This document shows, in pieces, positions 8,871 through 17,640 of a DNA stretch of 64,000 bases (position 1 is its first letter; each line of letters begins with the position of its first letter). Under the pieces are notes generated by a model. The model saw only the letters and a list, made by a program, of their open reading frames with translations. It did no database searches and was not told where the DNA came from. Source of the stretch: Sorangium cellulosum (lineage in GTDB: Bacteria; Myxococcota_A; Polyangia; Polyangiales; Polyangiaceae); NCBI RefSeq assembly GCF_001589285.1, contig NZ_JEMA01000372.1:145-64144 (forward strand). The letters run 5' to 3'. The translations under genes were made by a program, and so were the position numbers.

Positions 8871-9354
8871 GCTGACCATGCCGACCATAGACGTCCGCTC
8901 GACTCCAAGCTCAGCGGGTGGAGCTGTTCGCCGTCTTCCCCTTCTCGGCGTCCAGACGCGTTCGAGGTCCGCTCGACGATGGATCCGGGGCGAGATGGCC
9001 GCATATGGATCAGGAGCTGGATCGAGATGTGTCAAACGGTTTGGTTCAAGTGCCGTGGCCACGTTCCTGATCTCTACCTCTGTAACGTTGATTTAGACAT
9101 TGAGGCCGCCGTGGCCGCGGGGTCCGGTGTTCGTCGGCATGGATGAAGTTGCCTGGGTGCCCCGTCGGATCCGGTAGGGCCCATTCCGGTCCGAGTGCTG
9201 CTGCGGAGTATTGGTTCTCCCGTCTTAAGTAACGCCAGTACGCACCTTAGCTTTGGAATGCAATAACACAGACCGCCGCTATCACAGTGAACGGCGGGAG
9301 TGCGTAACCAACAGCTACGACGCTGCTAACGTCGTATTGTTCATGGAGATCTGG
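8871..9354. other. Intergenic region of lower G+C
   Basis: Between the ParB-like gene and the next rightward gene lie 484 bp. The last 150 bp are relatively AT-rich and should hold the promoter of the gene at 9355. The open frames here are weak shadows. No RNA gene or terminator was recognised. Confidence 0.4.
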
Positions 9355-10368
9355 ATGTCTAAGAAGGATGATTCCAAGGAGAACAAGAGTGCGGAAACTT
9401 GCACCACCGAGCCACGTTCTGTGTGTATGCGCGCTAACGCTGGCCCAGCCCCCTCGGTGGAGAGAGCCGGTGCTCCACGAGAACCCGTCGGATCCGCGGA
9501 CGAGGGGGTCTATACCGCCGAGGAGGTCGGGACCACGTATGGCATCACGGCCGACGAGGTGATGACGATCGCCGAAGGGCTCGGCATCATCGGCGATCCT
9601 CGGTACGGCAGATGGATTCCATCAGATTCCCCTCGTAGCAAGTCCGAAGAGCGGATCCCCCTATCTACCCATGTGGGTCCTGTTGTGCGCGCGAACATCG
9701 AGCACATGTTGCGCCAGATAGATGATCGAATCAAGGAACTCATGGTCAAGAGCGTCGAGACTGGTCCGGGTTTCACGATTCTGGTGTGCGATCCGACGGA
9801 GCCGCTCGCAGAACAGATTCCGTTCGATGACAAACTCGAGTTCATGGCATATGCGGAACGAAAGCCTCTTGCGGCGTTGCTTCCGACAGAGACCGTTCTG
9901 CGGTACCTCGAACACTTCGAGCGGACGCCGGACCTGCTGACAATGCTCGATCGGTTGCAGGCGCCGAGGGATGGAGCGCGAGTGCCCATTGTACTGGTGT
10001 ATGGCCGCCTCCTCGGCTTTCACGAAGCCGTTCTGGTCCCCAACGACTTCGAGCTGATCCCCGGAGTCGACGTGCAGCAGCTTCCAGGGTTCGATGCATA
10101 CGAGATCTCGCTCGCTGGAGTCATCAAGGTACTCTGCGGAGCTGACCTCCGAGATGCCAATGCTGGGTGGCCCACCGAGCGGGTCCGTCTTGCCCGGGCA
10201 AGGGCTATTGCTGCCATCGAGGCGGAGCGCGTGAAGCCCAATCCGCGCTCGGTGGACGAGGTGCTCGTCGGCACATTCGGAGGCGATCGGCTGCGACGCG
10301 CGTTCGAGACCGAAGGTGTCGAGGGCGTCGTGCGCGTGATTGACTCGGTTCTGCGCGCGGCCAACTAA
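9355..10368 (+). CDS. Hypothetical protein, unknown family
   Basis: The protein has 337 residues from the ATG at 9355, chosen because GGAGAT lies 7 bp upstream; frames extending to 9253 lack such a signal. A disordered, charged N-terminus (1-45) is followed by EEVGTTYGITADEVMTIAEG, a possible helix-turn-helix. A mixed alpha/beta body then contains FTILVCDPTEPLAEQ and a C-terminal helical region. No catalytic signature could be named. It sits between the ParB-like gene and the replication polymerase, with an IS inserted just downstream. Codon use is less GC-extreme than in the chromosomal genes, as in other island genes here. Confidence 0.75.
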   Translation: MSKKDDSKENKSAETCTTEPRSVCMRANAGPAPSVERAGAPREPVGSADEGVYTAEEVGTTYGITADEVMTIAEGLGIIGDPRYGRWIPSDSPRSKSEERIPLSTHVGPVVRANIEHMLRQIDDRIKELMVKSVETGPGFTILVCDPTEPLAEQIPFDDKLEFMAYAERKPLAALLPTETVLRYLEHFERTPDLLTMLDRLQAPRDGARVPIVLVYGRLLGFHEAVLVPNDFELIPGVDVQQLPGFDAYEISLAGVIKVLCGADLRDANAGWPTERVRLARARAIAAIEAERVKPNPRSVDEVLVGTFGGDRLRRAFETEGVEGVVRVIDSVLRAAN

Positions 10369-10554
10369 GATGCAAAATGGCTACAGCGTTCCTGGCGAAA
10401 GACCAGTAGTCTGATACCGACATAACGAGCCTCTCGTGAGCTCGGCCCTCGCGGAAGGGCGCGCTGGCCCAGCGTAAACGGGCGGTCTTGCGTCGCCCGC
10501 CTGGGTTAGGCGCACCGGAGAATGGCCGGAGTGGCGCAGGGCGACTTAGAGCGT

Positions 10555-10926
10555 CTAACAAAACCCCGTCGGGATATAGCGGAGACAGATCAGGCATACC
10601 GCGAGCAGGAGGAATGCTCGATGGATATCGGCACGCCGCTCGTAGCGCACGGTCAAGCGCCGGAAGCGACGCAGCCATGCGATCGTCCGCTCGACGACCC
10701 AGCGGTAACGGCCGAGCTTCTCCGATGACTCAATGCCCTTGCGAGCGATGCGGGGTACGATATGCCGCAGATGGCAAGCCAAACGCAGGGCCGGATCGTC
10801 GTAGGCCTTATCGGCGTGCAGCTTCTTGGGGCGGCGCCGCGGTCGGCCGCGAGGACGCGCGATCGGCGGCACCGCATCCACCATGGGGGTGAACATCTTC
10901 GAATCGTGGACGTTAGCCGGCGTCAT
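10555..10926 (-). CDS. IS5-family transposase, C-terminal part (OrfB)
   Basis: The visible frame from its first ATG has 123 residues, but it is open upstream to the slippery run at 11021-11031 and would be made as an OrfA-OrfB fusion. It holds the second catalytic Asp (LHADKAYDD) and the catalytic Glu (WVVERTIAWL, the conserved Y-(2)-R-(3)-E-(6)-K-like region). With the Asp in OrfA all three DDE residues are present, so the element may still be active. Confidence 0.9.
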   Translation of the reverse strand: MTPANVHDSKMFTPMVDAVPPIARPRGRPRRRPKKLHADKAYDDPALRLACHLRHIVPRIARKGIESSEKLGRYRWVVERTIAWLRRFRRLTVRYERRADIHRAFLLLAVCLICLRYIPTGFC

Positions 10927-11390
10927 CTCGACGGCGAGCGGGATACCATTCTGATCGACCAGAACGTGATATTTCGAGCCCGCCCGGCCGCGATCGGTCG
11001 GGTTCGGGCCAGTCTCTTCGCCCCCCTTTTTGCCGGAACCTGCGAGGCATCCAGCGCAGCACGATCCCAGTTGATCTTGTCAGCGCCACCGAGTTCATCA
11101 AGCAGGGCCTGGTGGAGCCGATCCCAGACGCCAGCCCGCTGCCAATCGCGCAACCTGCGCCAGCACGTCATGCCACTGCAGCCGAGCTCTTGTGGCAGAT
11201 ACTCCCAAGGGATCCCCGTCTTGAGCACGAGCAAGATCCCGGTCAGGGCGATCCGATCAGGCGTACGCGGCCGGCCCCCCTGCGGCTTCGGCTCCGTTTT
11301 CGGCAATAGAGGTTCGATTCGTTCCCAGAGTTCGTCCGGCACCAACAGCTTGCCCACGCTGTATTCTGCCGCACCCTCCGCTCCCTTCAA
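10923..11390 (-). CDS. IS5-family transposase, N-terminal part (OrfA)
   Basis: The frame has 155 residues. It begins with the DUF4096-type helix-turn-helix (LVPDELWERIEPLLP, then GGRPRTPDR and GIPWEYLPQELG). The DDE active site starts here: the first Asp lies in AALDASQVPA. In frame 0 the sequence after AKRG is nonsense-like. Shifting by -1 at the A5G6 run gives AKKGG, then PTDRGRAG, the usual continuation. Full transposase therefore needs the programmed frameshift into OrfB. OrfA alone may act as a regulator, as in related elements. Confidence 0.9.
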   Translation of the reverse strand: MKGAEGAAEYSVGKLLVPDELWERIEPLLPKTEPKPQGGRPRTPDRIALTGILLVLKTGIPWEYLPQELGCSGMTCWRRLRDWQRAGVWDRLHQALLDELGGADKINWDRAALDASQVPAKRGAKRLARTRPIAAGRARNITFWSIRMVSRSPSR

Positions 11391-11424
11391 GCGAGCGTGG
11401 TCAGCGGCCTATTGTTAGGCGCTC

Positions 11425-11805
11425 TTATTTTGCTGGGATAGCGAATGGCGTTCCGCCTGTGCGGCTCATGCGGACCAGGTAGGAAACGTCACCTGGATAA
11501 CTGAGCTGTCATGCCGGCAGCTCGACAACGACATTCGAAATCGTAGGCTTCGACCCAGCGGCGCTGCCGCGCACGGACGCAGCACAGCCCGGAGCTTCGT
11601 TGAGCGTGACCTTGTTGCTCTGGGGTGAACAACATCGTCGACCTCGGTGCGACCGCTCGCCATGTGCGCCACGGGATCCAGCGGCTCGCTCGGAATTCGC
11701 AACGGATCGGGACGCAGGATGTTGTGGCAATAAAGATTTTGTGCTGAGCCAGAAAAACAACGGCTCCCGTCGCCGCCAAGCAGAGGGAGCCATTAAGGAT
11801 GAATC
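11425..11805. other. Leader region of the replication polymerase gene
   Basis: These 381 bp lie between the IS and the large polymerase gene. The part from about 11715 to 11765 is AT-rich compared with its surroundings and is the best place for a promoter or an unwinding element. A hairpin follows directly before the ribosome-binding site. No gene is credible here. Confidence 0.45.
11762..11791 (+). promoter_or_regulatory. Hairpin abutting the ribosome-binding site of the polymerase gene
   Basis: GGCTCCC (11762-11768) pairs with GGGAGCC (11785-11791) around a 16-nt loop. The Shine-Dalgarno AAGGA starts a few bases later. Its position suggests translational or attenuation control of the replication gene; this is inference. 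Confidence 0.5.
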
Positions 11806-14800
11806 ATGAGTGTAGCATGTCAGGTCGAGGACCCCAATGCCGGGAACACCACGCAGCACGGACTACCTTTTGAGTCCCATCACATCGCGTACCTCCGGGA
11901 ACGCGCCGTCGATCCCGAAAGGGCCGCCTCCGCCGGGTGGCGGTCGGTTACTGCGGAGGAGGGCGCGAAGCTGCTCGGCCGAGAGCAGCCTCTGTCCTGT
12001 GGTGGCATCGCGATCCCGTACGCCAACGCGCCAGGTTATGCACGAATCCGGCTCGATCAGGTATACCCCCGCTACCTAGCCCCTGCGGGTCGAGAAATCC
12101 CTATCTACATCCCGCCGGGCTGCCAGGTGGAGGGCTCCGCACCGATCCATGTGGTCGAGTCGCCGGGCAAGGCGCTCGCGCTCCAGCACCACGGCTGGGA
12201 CGCCGTCGGCCTGGGCGGGGTCCAGACGACGCTCACGAAGAAGGACTACAAGCTCAACGAGTCCTGGAACGTGGTGGCGCTCTACCGGCGCGAGGTCGTC
12301 ATCGTCTCCGACGCCGGTCGGGCATGGAATGCGGACGTGGCGCGGGCCGAGGCCAGGCTGGCGATGGCCCTCGAGCAGGCGGGCGCGAAGGTGAGGCTCG
12401 CGGCGCTGCCGCCGCGCGAAGGCGGTGGCGACCAGGGACCGGACGACTTCCTCGCCGCCAGCGGGAACTCGGAGTTGCGCAAGGTGCTCGACGCCGCCGT
12501 GGCCGCAGATCCAGTCGCTCGCGCGAAGAGCGTCTCCGCCGAGCAAGCCATCCCGCTCCTCGGTGATCTGCCGTTCTTGTGGTCACTCAAGGAGCGAGGC
12601 GTCGCCGTACAGAAGCAGGTCACCCTGATGCTGCGCAAGTACAGCATCAAGGAGAGCGATCTCCGCAGTGCGTTGAAAGAGGCCGAGGAGAAGAGCCGAA
12701 ACCGTAGGGCTGAAGCGGATCAGACGCAGCCCCGCTTCTCCTATGCGATTCGCGAGCGAAAGCTGTGCGTGGTGACCTCGCCGGACGGCGCGATGGAGGA
12801 TTGCCAGCCGCTCACGAACTTCACCGCGCAGATCGATCGGGACGAGCTCCTCGACGACGGCGCGGAGAAGAGGCGCAGGTTTATCATCTCGGGGACGCTC
12901 GAGGATGGTCGGGCGCTGCCTCCGGTGCGGCTCGATCTCTCGGAGCTCAGCAGCGACATGTGGCCGCGGATCCACTGGGGCGCGTCGGCCAGAGTCGCCG
13001 CAGTAGCGCGAGCGCCGGCACATCTCCTCGCGGCGATCCAGGCGGTGTCCAACCCGACGCAGACCCACATGTTCACGCACACCGGCTGGCGCGAACTCGA
13101 CGGCGAGGCGACGTTCCTCCACGCCGACGGCGCCGTCGGAGGCCAAGACGTTGCGGTTCAGCTGGATGGCGGGCTCAGCCGGTACAAGCTCCCGCCCGTG
13201 CCGGAGGACCTTCCGGGCGCCGTGAAGCTCTCGCTCTCCTTCCTTGATCTGGCCGATCCACAAATCACGGTCCCGCTCTTCTGCGCGGTGTTCCGCGCGC
13301 CGCTGCAGCATGCCCTGTACTGTGACGCGACGGTCGCGCTGTGTGGCACCACGGGCAGCCTGAAGACCACCCTCAGCGCGCTGGCGATGAGCCACTTCGG
13401 CGACTTCGACGCGGAGCACCTGCCTGCGAGCTGGTCGTCGACGGCGAACGCCCTCGAGCGGATGGCGTTCCTGGCCAAGGACGTGCTACTCGCCGTCGAC
13501 GACTTCGCGCCGACGAAGGCGGAGGCCGGGGATGACCTGCACCGCAAGGCGGCGCAGCTCCTGCGTGCGATCGGCAATGCCAATAGCCGTAGCCGGCTCC
13601 AGTCCGACTGCTCGGCGCGCCCGGACCGCCCGCCGCGGGCGCTCGTGTTGAGCACGGGAGAGGATGTCCCGAGCGGGGAATCGATCCAGGCGCGCCTCGT
13701 CACGGTCCGGATGAAGCCGGGCGACGTCGATCTCGCGAAGCTCACCGAGCTTCAGAAGAACCGCCGGCGCCTGCCGCACACGATGCTGGGCTACCTCATG
13801 TGGTTGAAGGCGCAGATGCCGGGCCTGCACGCGCGCATGGAGACGCGCTTCATCGAGCTGCGCACGGAGCTACACCAGGAGGGCCAGCACCTGCGCGCTC
13901 CTGCAGCGATTGCGCACCTGCTCCTCGGCATAGAGTACTTCTGTGGGTTCGCGAAGGACGTCGGCGTCCTCGACGACGAGGAAGCTGCGACACTCGTCCA
14001 GAGGGCCCGCGCCTCGCTGCTCGCCAACGCCGCCGAACAGAGCCGTGCCGCTGTCGACGCGAACCCCGTCCACCGTTTCATCGACGTGCTCCGTACGCTC
14101 CTCTTGCAGGGCAAGGTCAAGACGGTGGACGTCGCGTTCGCGCTCGACACGGCCGAGGCCCACGGCATCGGCTGGCACGACAAGGACTACCTGTACCTGG
14201 TCCCCGACGCCGCCTACTCGGCCGTGGTCGAGGCCCTGCGTGCACGGGGACAGGCGATGCCCATCGGAGCGCGCATGCTCTGGTCACGGCTGGTCGACGA
14301 GGGGTTCGTCGACGGGGAGCCCGAAGGGCGCTCGACTCGCAAGAAGCACGTCGGCGGTGTGAAAGGCAATCGTGAGCGCGTGCTGTGGCTTCGCCGGGAT
14401 GCGATCCAGCTGCGCGACGAGATCGCTGACCTCGTCGACGAGGCCGCCCGAGAGGACGAGGACGACCCTGACGACGATCCCGGTGGCGGCGGCAGCCAGG
14501 GAGGCGGCGGGGCGGCCGACGGGGACGGGCAGGGATTCGGCTCACACTTCGGCTTCCGCTTCCCGGTCCTCCGTTCGCCCGAATCCACGGGGTTGGCCTC
14601 GGGCCCCGGAACTGCGCCCCGGAGCCCCGTTCCTCAAGACCGAGCGGGGCCCAGAACGGGGCTCATCCGCGTCTCGCTCCCCCCGCACGAAACCGAGCAA
14701 TTCCAGGACATCAGAGAGTGTCATAGTAGGCTAAATAGCAACGAAATCTCACAGAGCCCCGAAGCCCCGATCGTTCGAGGGGTGAGTGCTCACGCCTATG

Positions 14801-16710
14801 CGCCGCACAATGACGTGGACGCTGGCCATGTCGATGCAGAGCGCCTGTATGGCTCGGCGCCCTCCCCCGAGCGCTGCGGGGCTTCGGGGCTCCGCGCGGC
14901 GAGGACTCCACTCCCACGCGCACCTGCCAGCGTAAATGTTCGCAGCGGCTCGTGTTTTCGCTCTGACCAGCTTCAAGATCCCGGCCCCGACACGGGCCCC
15001 GAAGCGCCCCAGAACGGGGGCGGAGTCCTGCACGAAACGGGGCTCGATGACCTGGAGCGCTTCGCGACGGCCATCCTCCGCGCCGGGAGGGTGGGTCTGG
15101 TCGTCCACTCGACCGGGCCCGACCTCATCGATGACGGTCCCGTGATCGTCACCGTCGCCCTGCCAGGTGGCGAGGCGCGTGTGTTTTATACATTCGGCGG
15201 CGAGCCGCTCGGCCCCGTGGCAGAGGCCCTTTGCGAGGTCACCGTCGTCGGCCACGATCTCAAACGCGCGCTGACACATCTCCAGTATCACCTCGGCTTC
15301 ATGCCGCGCGTGGTCAGCGATACAGCCATCGCATTGCGGCTGCTCGACGGCGGCGAGAACCTGAAGAACAAGGAGGCCTTCTCCTTCGAGCGCGCGTGCG
15401 AACGCACCTTGGGCGGTAAGAGGAGCAGAAAGAACATTGACTGGTGGACCGAGCCGAGCCCCGAGCTACAGGACGAATTGGCGCAAGAGGCACGGGATGT
15501 GCTGCGGCTCGCGAACATCTTTCAGAAGGACATCGCTGAGGAGCACCTGGAAGCCATCGCCGAACTCGAGTGCAAGGTGCTCCCCATCATCGCAGAGATG
15601 GAGGTGAATGGTGTTCCCGTCGACCGAGGCCGATGGGAGCGGATCGTCAACTTGTGGACCGCCGAGGCCGCCGAGCTCAAGAAGAACCTGGTCGCCGCGC
15701 TGGGCGTGCAGAACGTTGACAGCAACGACGACGTACTCGCCGCGCTTCGGCGGCTTGGTCTTCAGGTCGAGCGCACCAACGGCGAGGCGCTCGCGCCCTA
15801 CATGCATCTGCCCGTTGTCCGGCAGCTCATCCGCTACCGGCGCGAGCGCAGTTTCGTGGCTGGAGCTGGCGAAGGTGTTCTCCGTGCTCTCAAGCGCTCG
15901 GAAGATGGGCGGCTACATGCAACCATAAACCAGATCGGGGCCACCACCGGCCGCATGTCCGCCGAGCAGCCGAACGTCCTCGGTCTGCCACGGGACAAGA
16001 TGATCCGCCGCTGCATCACCGCCTCGCCCGGCAAGAAGCTCATCACGGGGGACTACAGCACGATCGAGTTGCGCGTCGTCGCCGACCAGACGGGAGACGA
16101 GCAGCTCAAGGCGGTCTTCCGGAAGAACGGTGATCCGCACCGGCACACAGCGTCGCTGGTGATGGGTGTACCCGAGGAGCAGGTAACCGAAGAACAACGG
16201 CGCCGCGCGAAGCCGTTGAACTTCGGCTTCTCGTTCGCCATGGGCAAGGACAAGCTCATCGCGTACGCGCGAAAGAACTACGGTGTCGAGCTCACGATCG
16301 ACGAGGCCGAGCAGTTCAGGCAGAAGTTCTTCCAGAACTACTCTGGCGTCGCCGCATGGCAGAAGGAGATCGCCGAGCAGATGCCAACCAAGATGCGCAC
16401 CAAGAGCGGCCGGATTTCTTACTACTTCGATCCCGATGAGGAGTACAACGCCCGCTTGGCCTTCCCGGTCCAGGGCACCGCCGCCGACGGCATGAAGCAG
16501 GCGATGGTGCTCCTGGCCCCGTACATCCAGCGGCTCGGGGCGCGGATGATCCTCGCCGTGCATGACGAGTTGCTCGTGGAAGCGCCCGAGGAGCACGCCG
16601 AGGAGGTCAAGGAGCTCATGCGCAACTGCATGATCGCTGGGATGAAGAAGTACGTGGATTCGGTGCCGATCGTGGTCGAGCCGAAGGTCATGTCGCGCTG
16701 GGGGATGTAG
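11806..16710 (+). CDS. Toprim/DUF3854 - DUF927 helicase-like - family A DNA polymerase fusion
   Basis: The protein has 1634 residues. Residues about 110-215 resemble a DUF3854 Toprim domain (VVESPGKALAL; VSDAGRAWNADV). Residues about 330-870 match DUF927, a P-loop helicase-like ATPase, with Walker A GTTGSLKTT (514-522) and AVDDFAP as Walker B. An acidic/Gly linker follows (about 880-915). The C-terminal half is DNA polymerase I-like. Its exonuclease region (about 1080-1230) lacks the DxE pair (VHSTGPD instead) and the motif II Asp, so proofreading is probably lost. The polymerase motifs are intact: A DYSTIELR (Asp 1416), B RRRAKPLNFGFSF and C HDELL (1586-1590). The start has AAGGA 8 bp upstream. 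It probably replicates the element. No primase catalytic domain other than the Toprim-like part is seen. Confidence 0.93.
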   Translation: MSVACQVEDPNAGNTTQHGLPFESHHIAYLRERAVDPERAASAGWRSVTAEEGAKLLGREQPLSCGGIAIPYANAPGYARIRLDQVYPRYLAPAGREIPIYIPPGCQVEGSAPIHVVESPGKALALQHHGWDAVGLGGVQTTLTKKDYKLNESWNVVALYRREVVIVSDAGRAWNADVARAEARLAMALEQAGAKVRLAALPPREGGGDQGPDDFLAASGNSELRKVLDAAVAADPVARAKSVSAEQAIPLLGDLPFLWSLKERGVAVQKQVTLMLRKYSIKESDLRSALKEAEEKSRNRRAEADQTQPRFSYAIRERKLCVVTSPDGAMEDCQPLTNFTAQIDRDELLDDGAEKRRRFIISGTLEDGRALPPVRLDLSELSSDMWPRIHWGASARVAAVARAPAHLLAAIQAVSNPTQTHMFTHTGWRELDGEATFLHADGAVGGQDVAVQLDGGLSRYKLPPVPEDLPGAVKLSLSFLDLADPQITVPLFCAVFRAPLQHALYCDATVALCGTTGSLKTTLSALAMSHFGDFDAEHLPASWSSTANALERMAFLAKDVLLAVDDFAPTKAEAGDDLHRKAAQLLRAIGNANSRSRLQSDCSARPDRPPRALVLSTGEDVPSGESIQARLVTVRMKPGDVDLAKLTELQKNRRRLPHTMLGYLMWLKAQMPGLHARMETRFIELRTELHQEGQHLRAPAAIAHLLLGIEYFCGFAKDVGVLDDEEAATLVQRARASLLANAAEQSRAAVDANPVHRFIDVLRTLLLQGKVKTVDVAFALDTAEAHGIGWHDKDYLYLVPDAAYSAVVEALRARGQAMPIGARMLWSRLVDEGFVDGEPEGRSTRKKHVGGVKGNRERVLWLRRDAIQLRDEIADLVDEAAREDEDDPDDDPGGGGSQGGGGAADGDGQGFGSHFGFRFPVLRSPESTGLASGPGTAPRSPVPQDRAGPRTGLIRVSLPPHETEQFQDIRECHSRLNSNEISQSPEAPIVRGVSAHAYAPHNDVDAGHVDAERLYGSAPSPERCGASGLRAARTPLPRAPASVNVRSGSCFRSDQLQDPGPDTGPEAPQNGGGVLHETGLDDLERFATAILRAGRVGLVVHSTGPDLIDDGPVIVTVALPGGEARVFYTFGGEPLGPVAEALCEVTVVGHDLKRALTHLQYHLGFMPRVVSDTAIALRLLDGGENLKNKEAFSFERACERTLGGKRSRKNIDWWTEPSPELQDELAQEARDVLRLANIFQKDIAEEHLEAIAELECKVLPIIAEMEVNGVPVDRGRWERIVNLWTAEAAELKKNLVAALGVQNVDSNDDVLAALRRLGLQVERTNGEALAPYMHLPVVRQLIRYRRERSFVAGAGEGVLRALKRSEDGRLHATINQIGATTGRMSAEQPNVLGLPRDKMIRRCITASPGKKLITGDYSTIELRVVADQTGDEQLKAVFRKNGDPHRHTASLVMGVPEEQVTEEQRRRAKPLNFGFSFAMGKDKLIAYARKNYGVELTIDEAEQFRQKFFQNYSGVAAWQKEIAEQMPTKMRTKSGRISYYFDPDEEYNARLAFPVQGTAADGMKQAMVLLAPYIQRLGARMILAVHDELLVEAPEEHAEEVKELMRNCMIAGMKKYVDSVPIVVEPKVMSRWGM

Positions 16711-16776
16711 ATCACGGACGTGAGCGCCGTGGGTCGGCTCGGCGTAGGCCACCAGAACGGGATCGAGAGGGTTGCC

Positions 16777-17640
16777 ATGAGAGAGCAGGACAAGAACATC
16801 GGCGCGCCTCCGTCCGAGCGGTCCGAGCGGCTCCAGGAGCGGGAGACGGGCGCGGACAGCGTGCAACAGCGGCCTCTCCCGCCCTCGAGGCCCGACGATC
16901 TGGCGGTGCAGGACCACATCCCTGCCGCCGTGAGGCCGACCGAGCCACGTCCACCGCTCAGCGTGCCCCTCCATCTCGCGTTCGTCGCGCGTGGAGAAGC
17001 CGTGCTGAAGGAGCTTAACGCCGCCTCGCCCGACGCAGGCCCCGAGGAGCGACTCTTGTGCCAGCCGGTCGCCGATGAGGTCGCCATCGTCTCGGCGCTG
17101 CTGGCGACCCAGGCCCAGCTCGCCGCCCGGCTCTCCTTCTTCATCGCTGACCACAAACAAATGGCCGGCATCTCGAAGGTCCTCCGCGACGTGGTCCTCG
17201 TGACGGACTCGATCTCCAAGCGCGTCTTGGGAGCGCTCGCCGTCGCCGCGGACTTCCGGGCGCAGAGGCGGTTCCTGGCCAACCGGCGATCATCTCGGAG
17301 GGCTTCGCGGACGACGCGGACAATGGATGCTATGCCTCGATACCATGCCCCGACCCAACGACATTCGCCTGAGCGCTGGATAACAGACCGGCTAGAGGAG
17401 TGCGTCTGGTCGCTCGCGAAGGCAGTCGAGAGGTGCCAGGGGGTGTCCGTCATGGACACCCCTTTGGCGTGCCGACAGCCAGCTTGCAGCGAGGTGCGCT
17501 CGACCGTCAGGGTACGCAATGAGCGCCAAGGGGTGTGTATTATGCACACCCCTTTGGCGTGCAGGAAGCCCAGCAGCAGCGAGGCTCGCTCAACAACACG
17601 ACGCGCGCGAGCCCGGATAAGGGTGCATGGAAGACGTTGA
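16777..17640 (+). CDS. Hypothetical protein with a duplicated C-terminal unit
   Basis: The protein has 287 residues from the ATG at 16777 (GAGAGG 6 bp upstream). The first 55 residues are disordered. Residues 60-165 look like a folded helical domain (LLATQAQLAARLSFFIADHKQMAG). After about 175 the sequence becomes Arg/Thr-rich and irregular, then contains two 30-residue units starting QGVSVMDTPLACR and QGVCIMHTPLACR. These units coincide with two DNA hairpins 90 bp apart, so the C-terminus may be non-functional read-through of a DNA or RNA structure. Directly downstream of the polymerase gene (66 bp), it could be co-transcribed. The N-terminal two thirds are likely real; the end is doubtful. 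Confidence 0.55.
   Translation: MREQDKNIGAPPSERSERLQERETGADSVQQRPLPPSRPDDLAVQDHIPAAVRPTEPRPPLSVPLHLAFVARGEAVLKELNAASPDAGPEERLLCQPVADEVAIVSALLATQAQLAARLSFFIADHKQMAGISKVLRDVVLVTDSISKRVLGALAVAADFRAQRRFLANRRSSRRASRTTRTMDAMPRYHAPTQRHSPERWITDRLEECVWSLAKAVERCQGVSVMDTPLACRQPACSEVRSTVRVRNERQGVCIMHTPLACRKPSSSEARSTTRRARARIRVHGRR
17431..17472. repeat. Palindromic repeat unit 1 (hairpin)
   Basis: GGGGTGTCC (17440-17448) pairs with GGACACCCC (17454-17462) around the 5-nt loop GTCAT. The flanks GGTGCCA and TTTGGCGTGC extend the symmetry imperfectly. It is the partner of the unit at 17521-17562. Confidence 0.8.
17521..17562. repeat. Palindromic repeat unit 2 (hairpin)
   Basis: GGGGTGTG (17530-17537) pairs with CACACCCC (17545-17552) around a 7-nt loop. 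CGCCAA before and TTTGGCG after extend the stem with one bulge. It starts exactly 90 bp after unit 1. The eighth stem pair changes from C-G to G-C on both arms, a compensated change. Confidence 0.8.

Larger units (their letters stand above)
10549..11424 (-). mobile_element. IS5-family insertion sequence (IS427-like group)
   Basis: The element is 876 bp with imperfect terminal inverted repeats: the left end reads GAGCGTCTAACAAAA and the right end, on the other strand, GAGCGCCTAACAATA. It is flanked by a 3-bp direct repeat TTA (10546-10548 and 11425-11427), so it is a complete insertion. Two overlapping minus-strand frames encode one transposase by a -1 frameshift at an A5G6 run (11021-11031). 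It lies between two island genes and disrupts neither. Confidence 0.92.
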
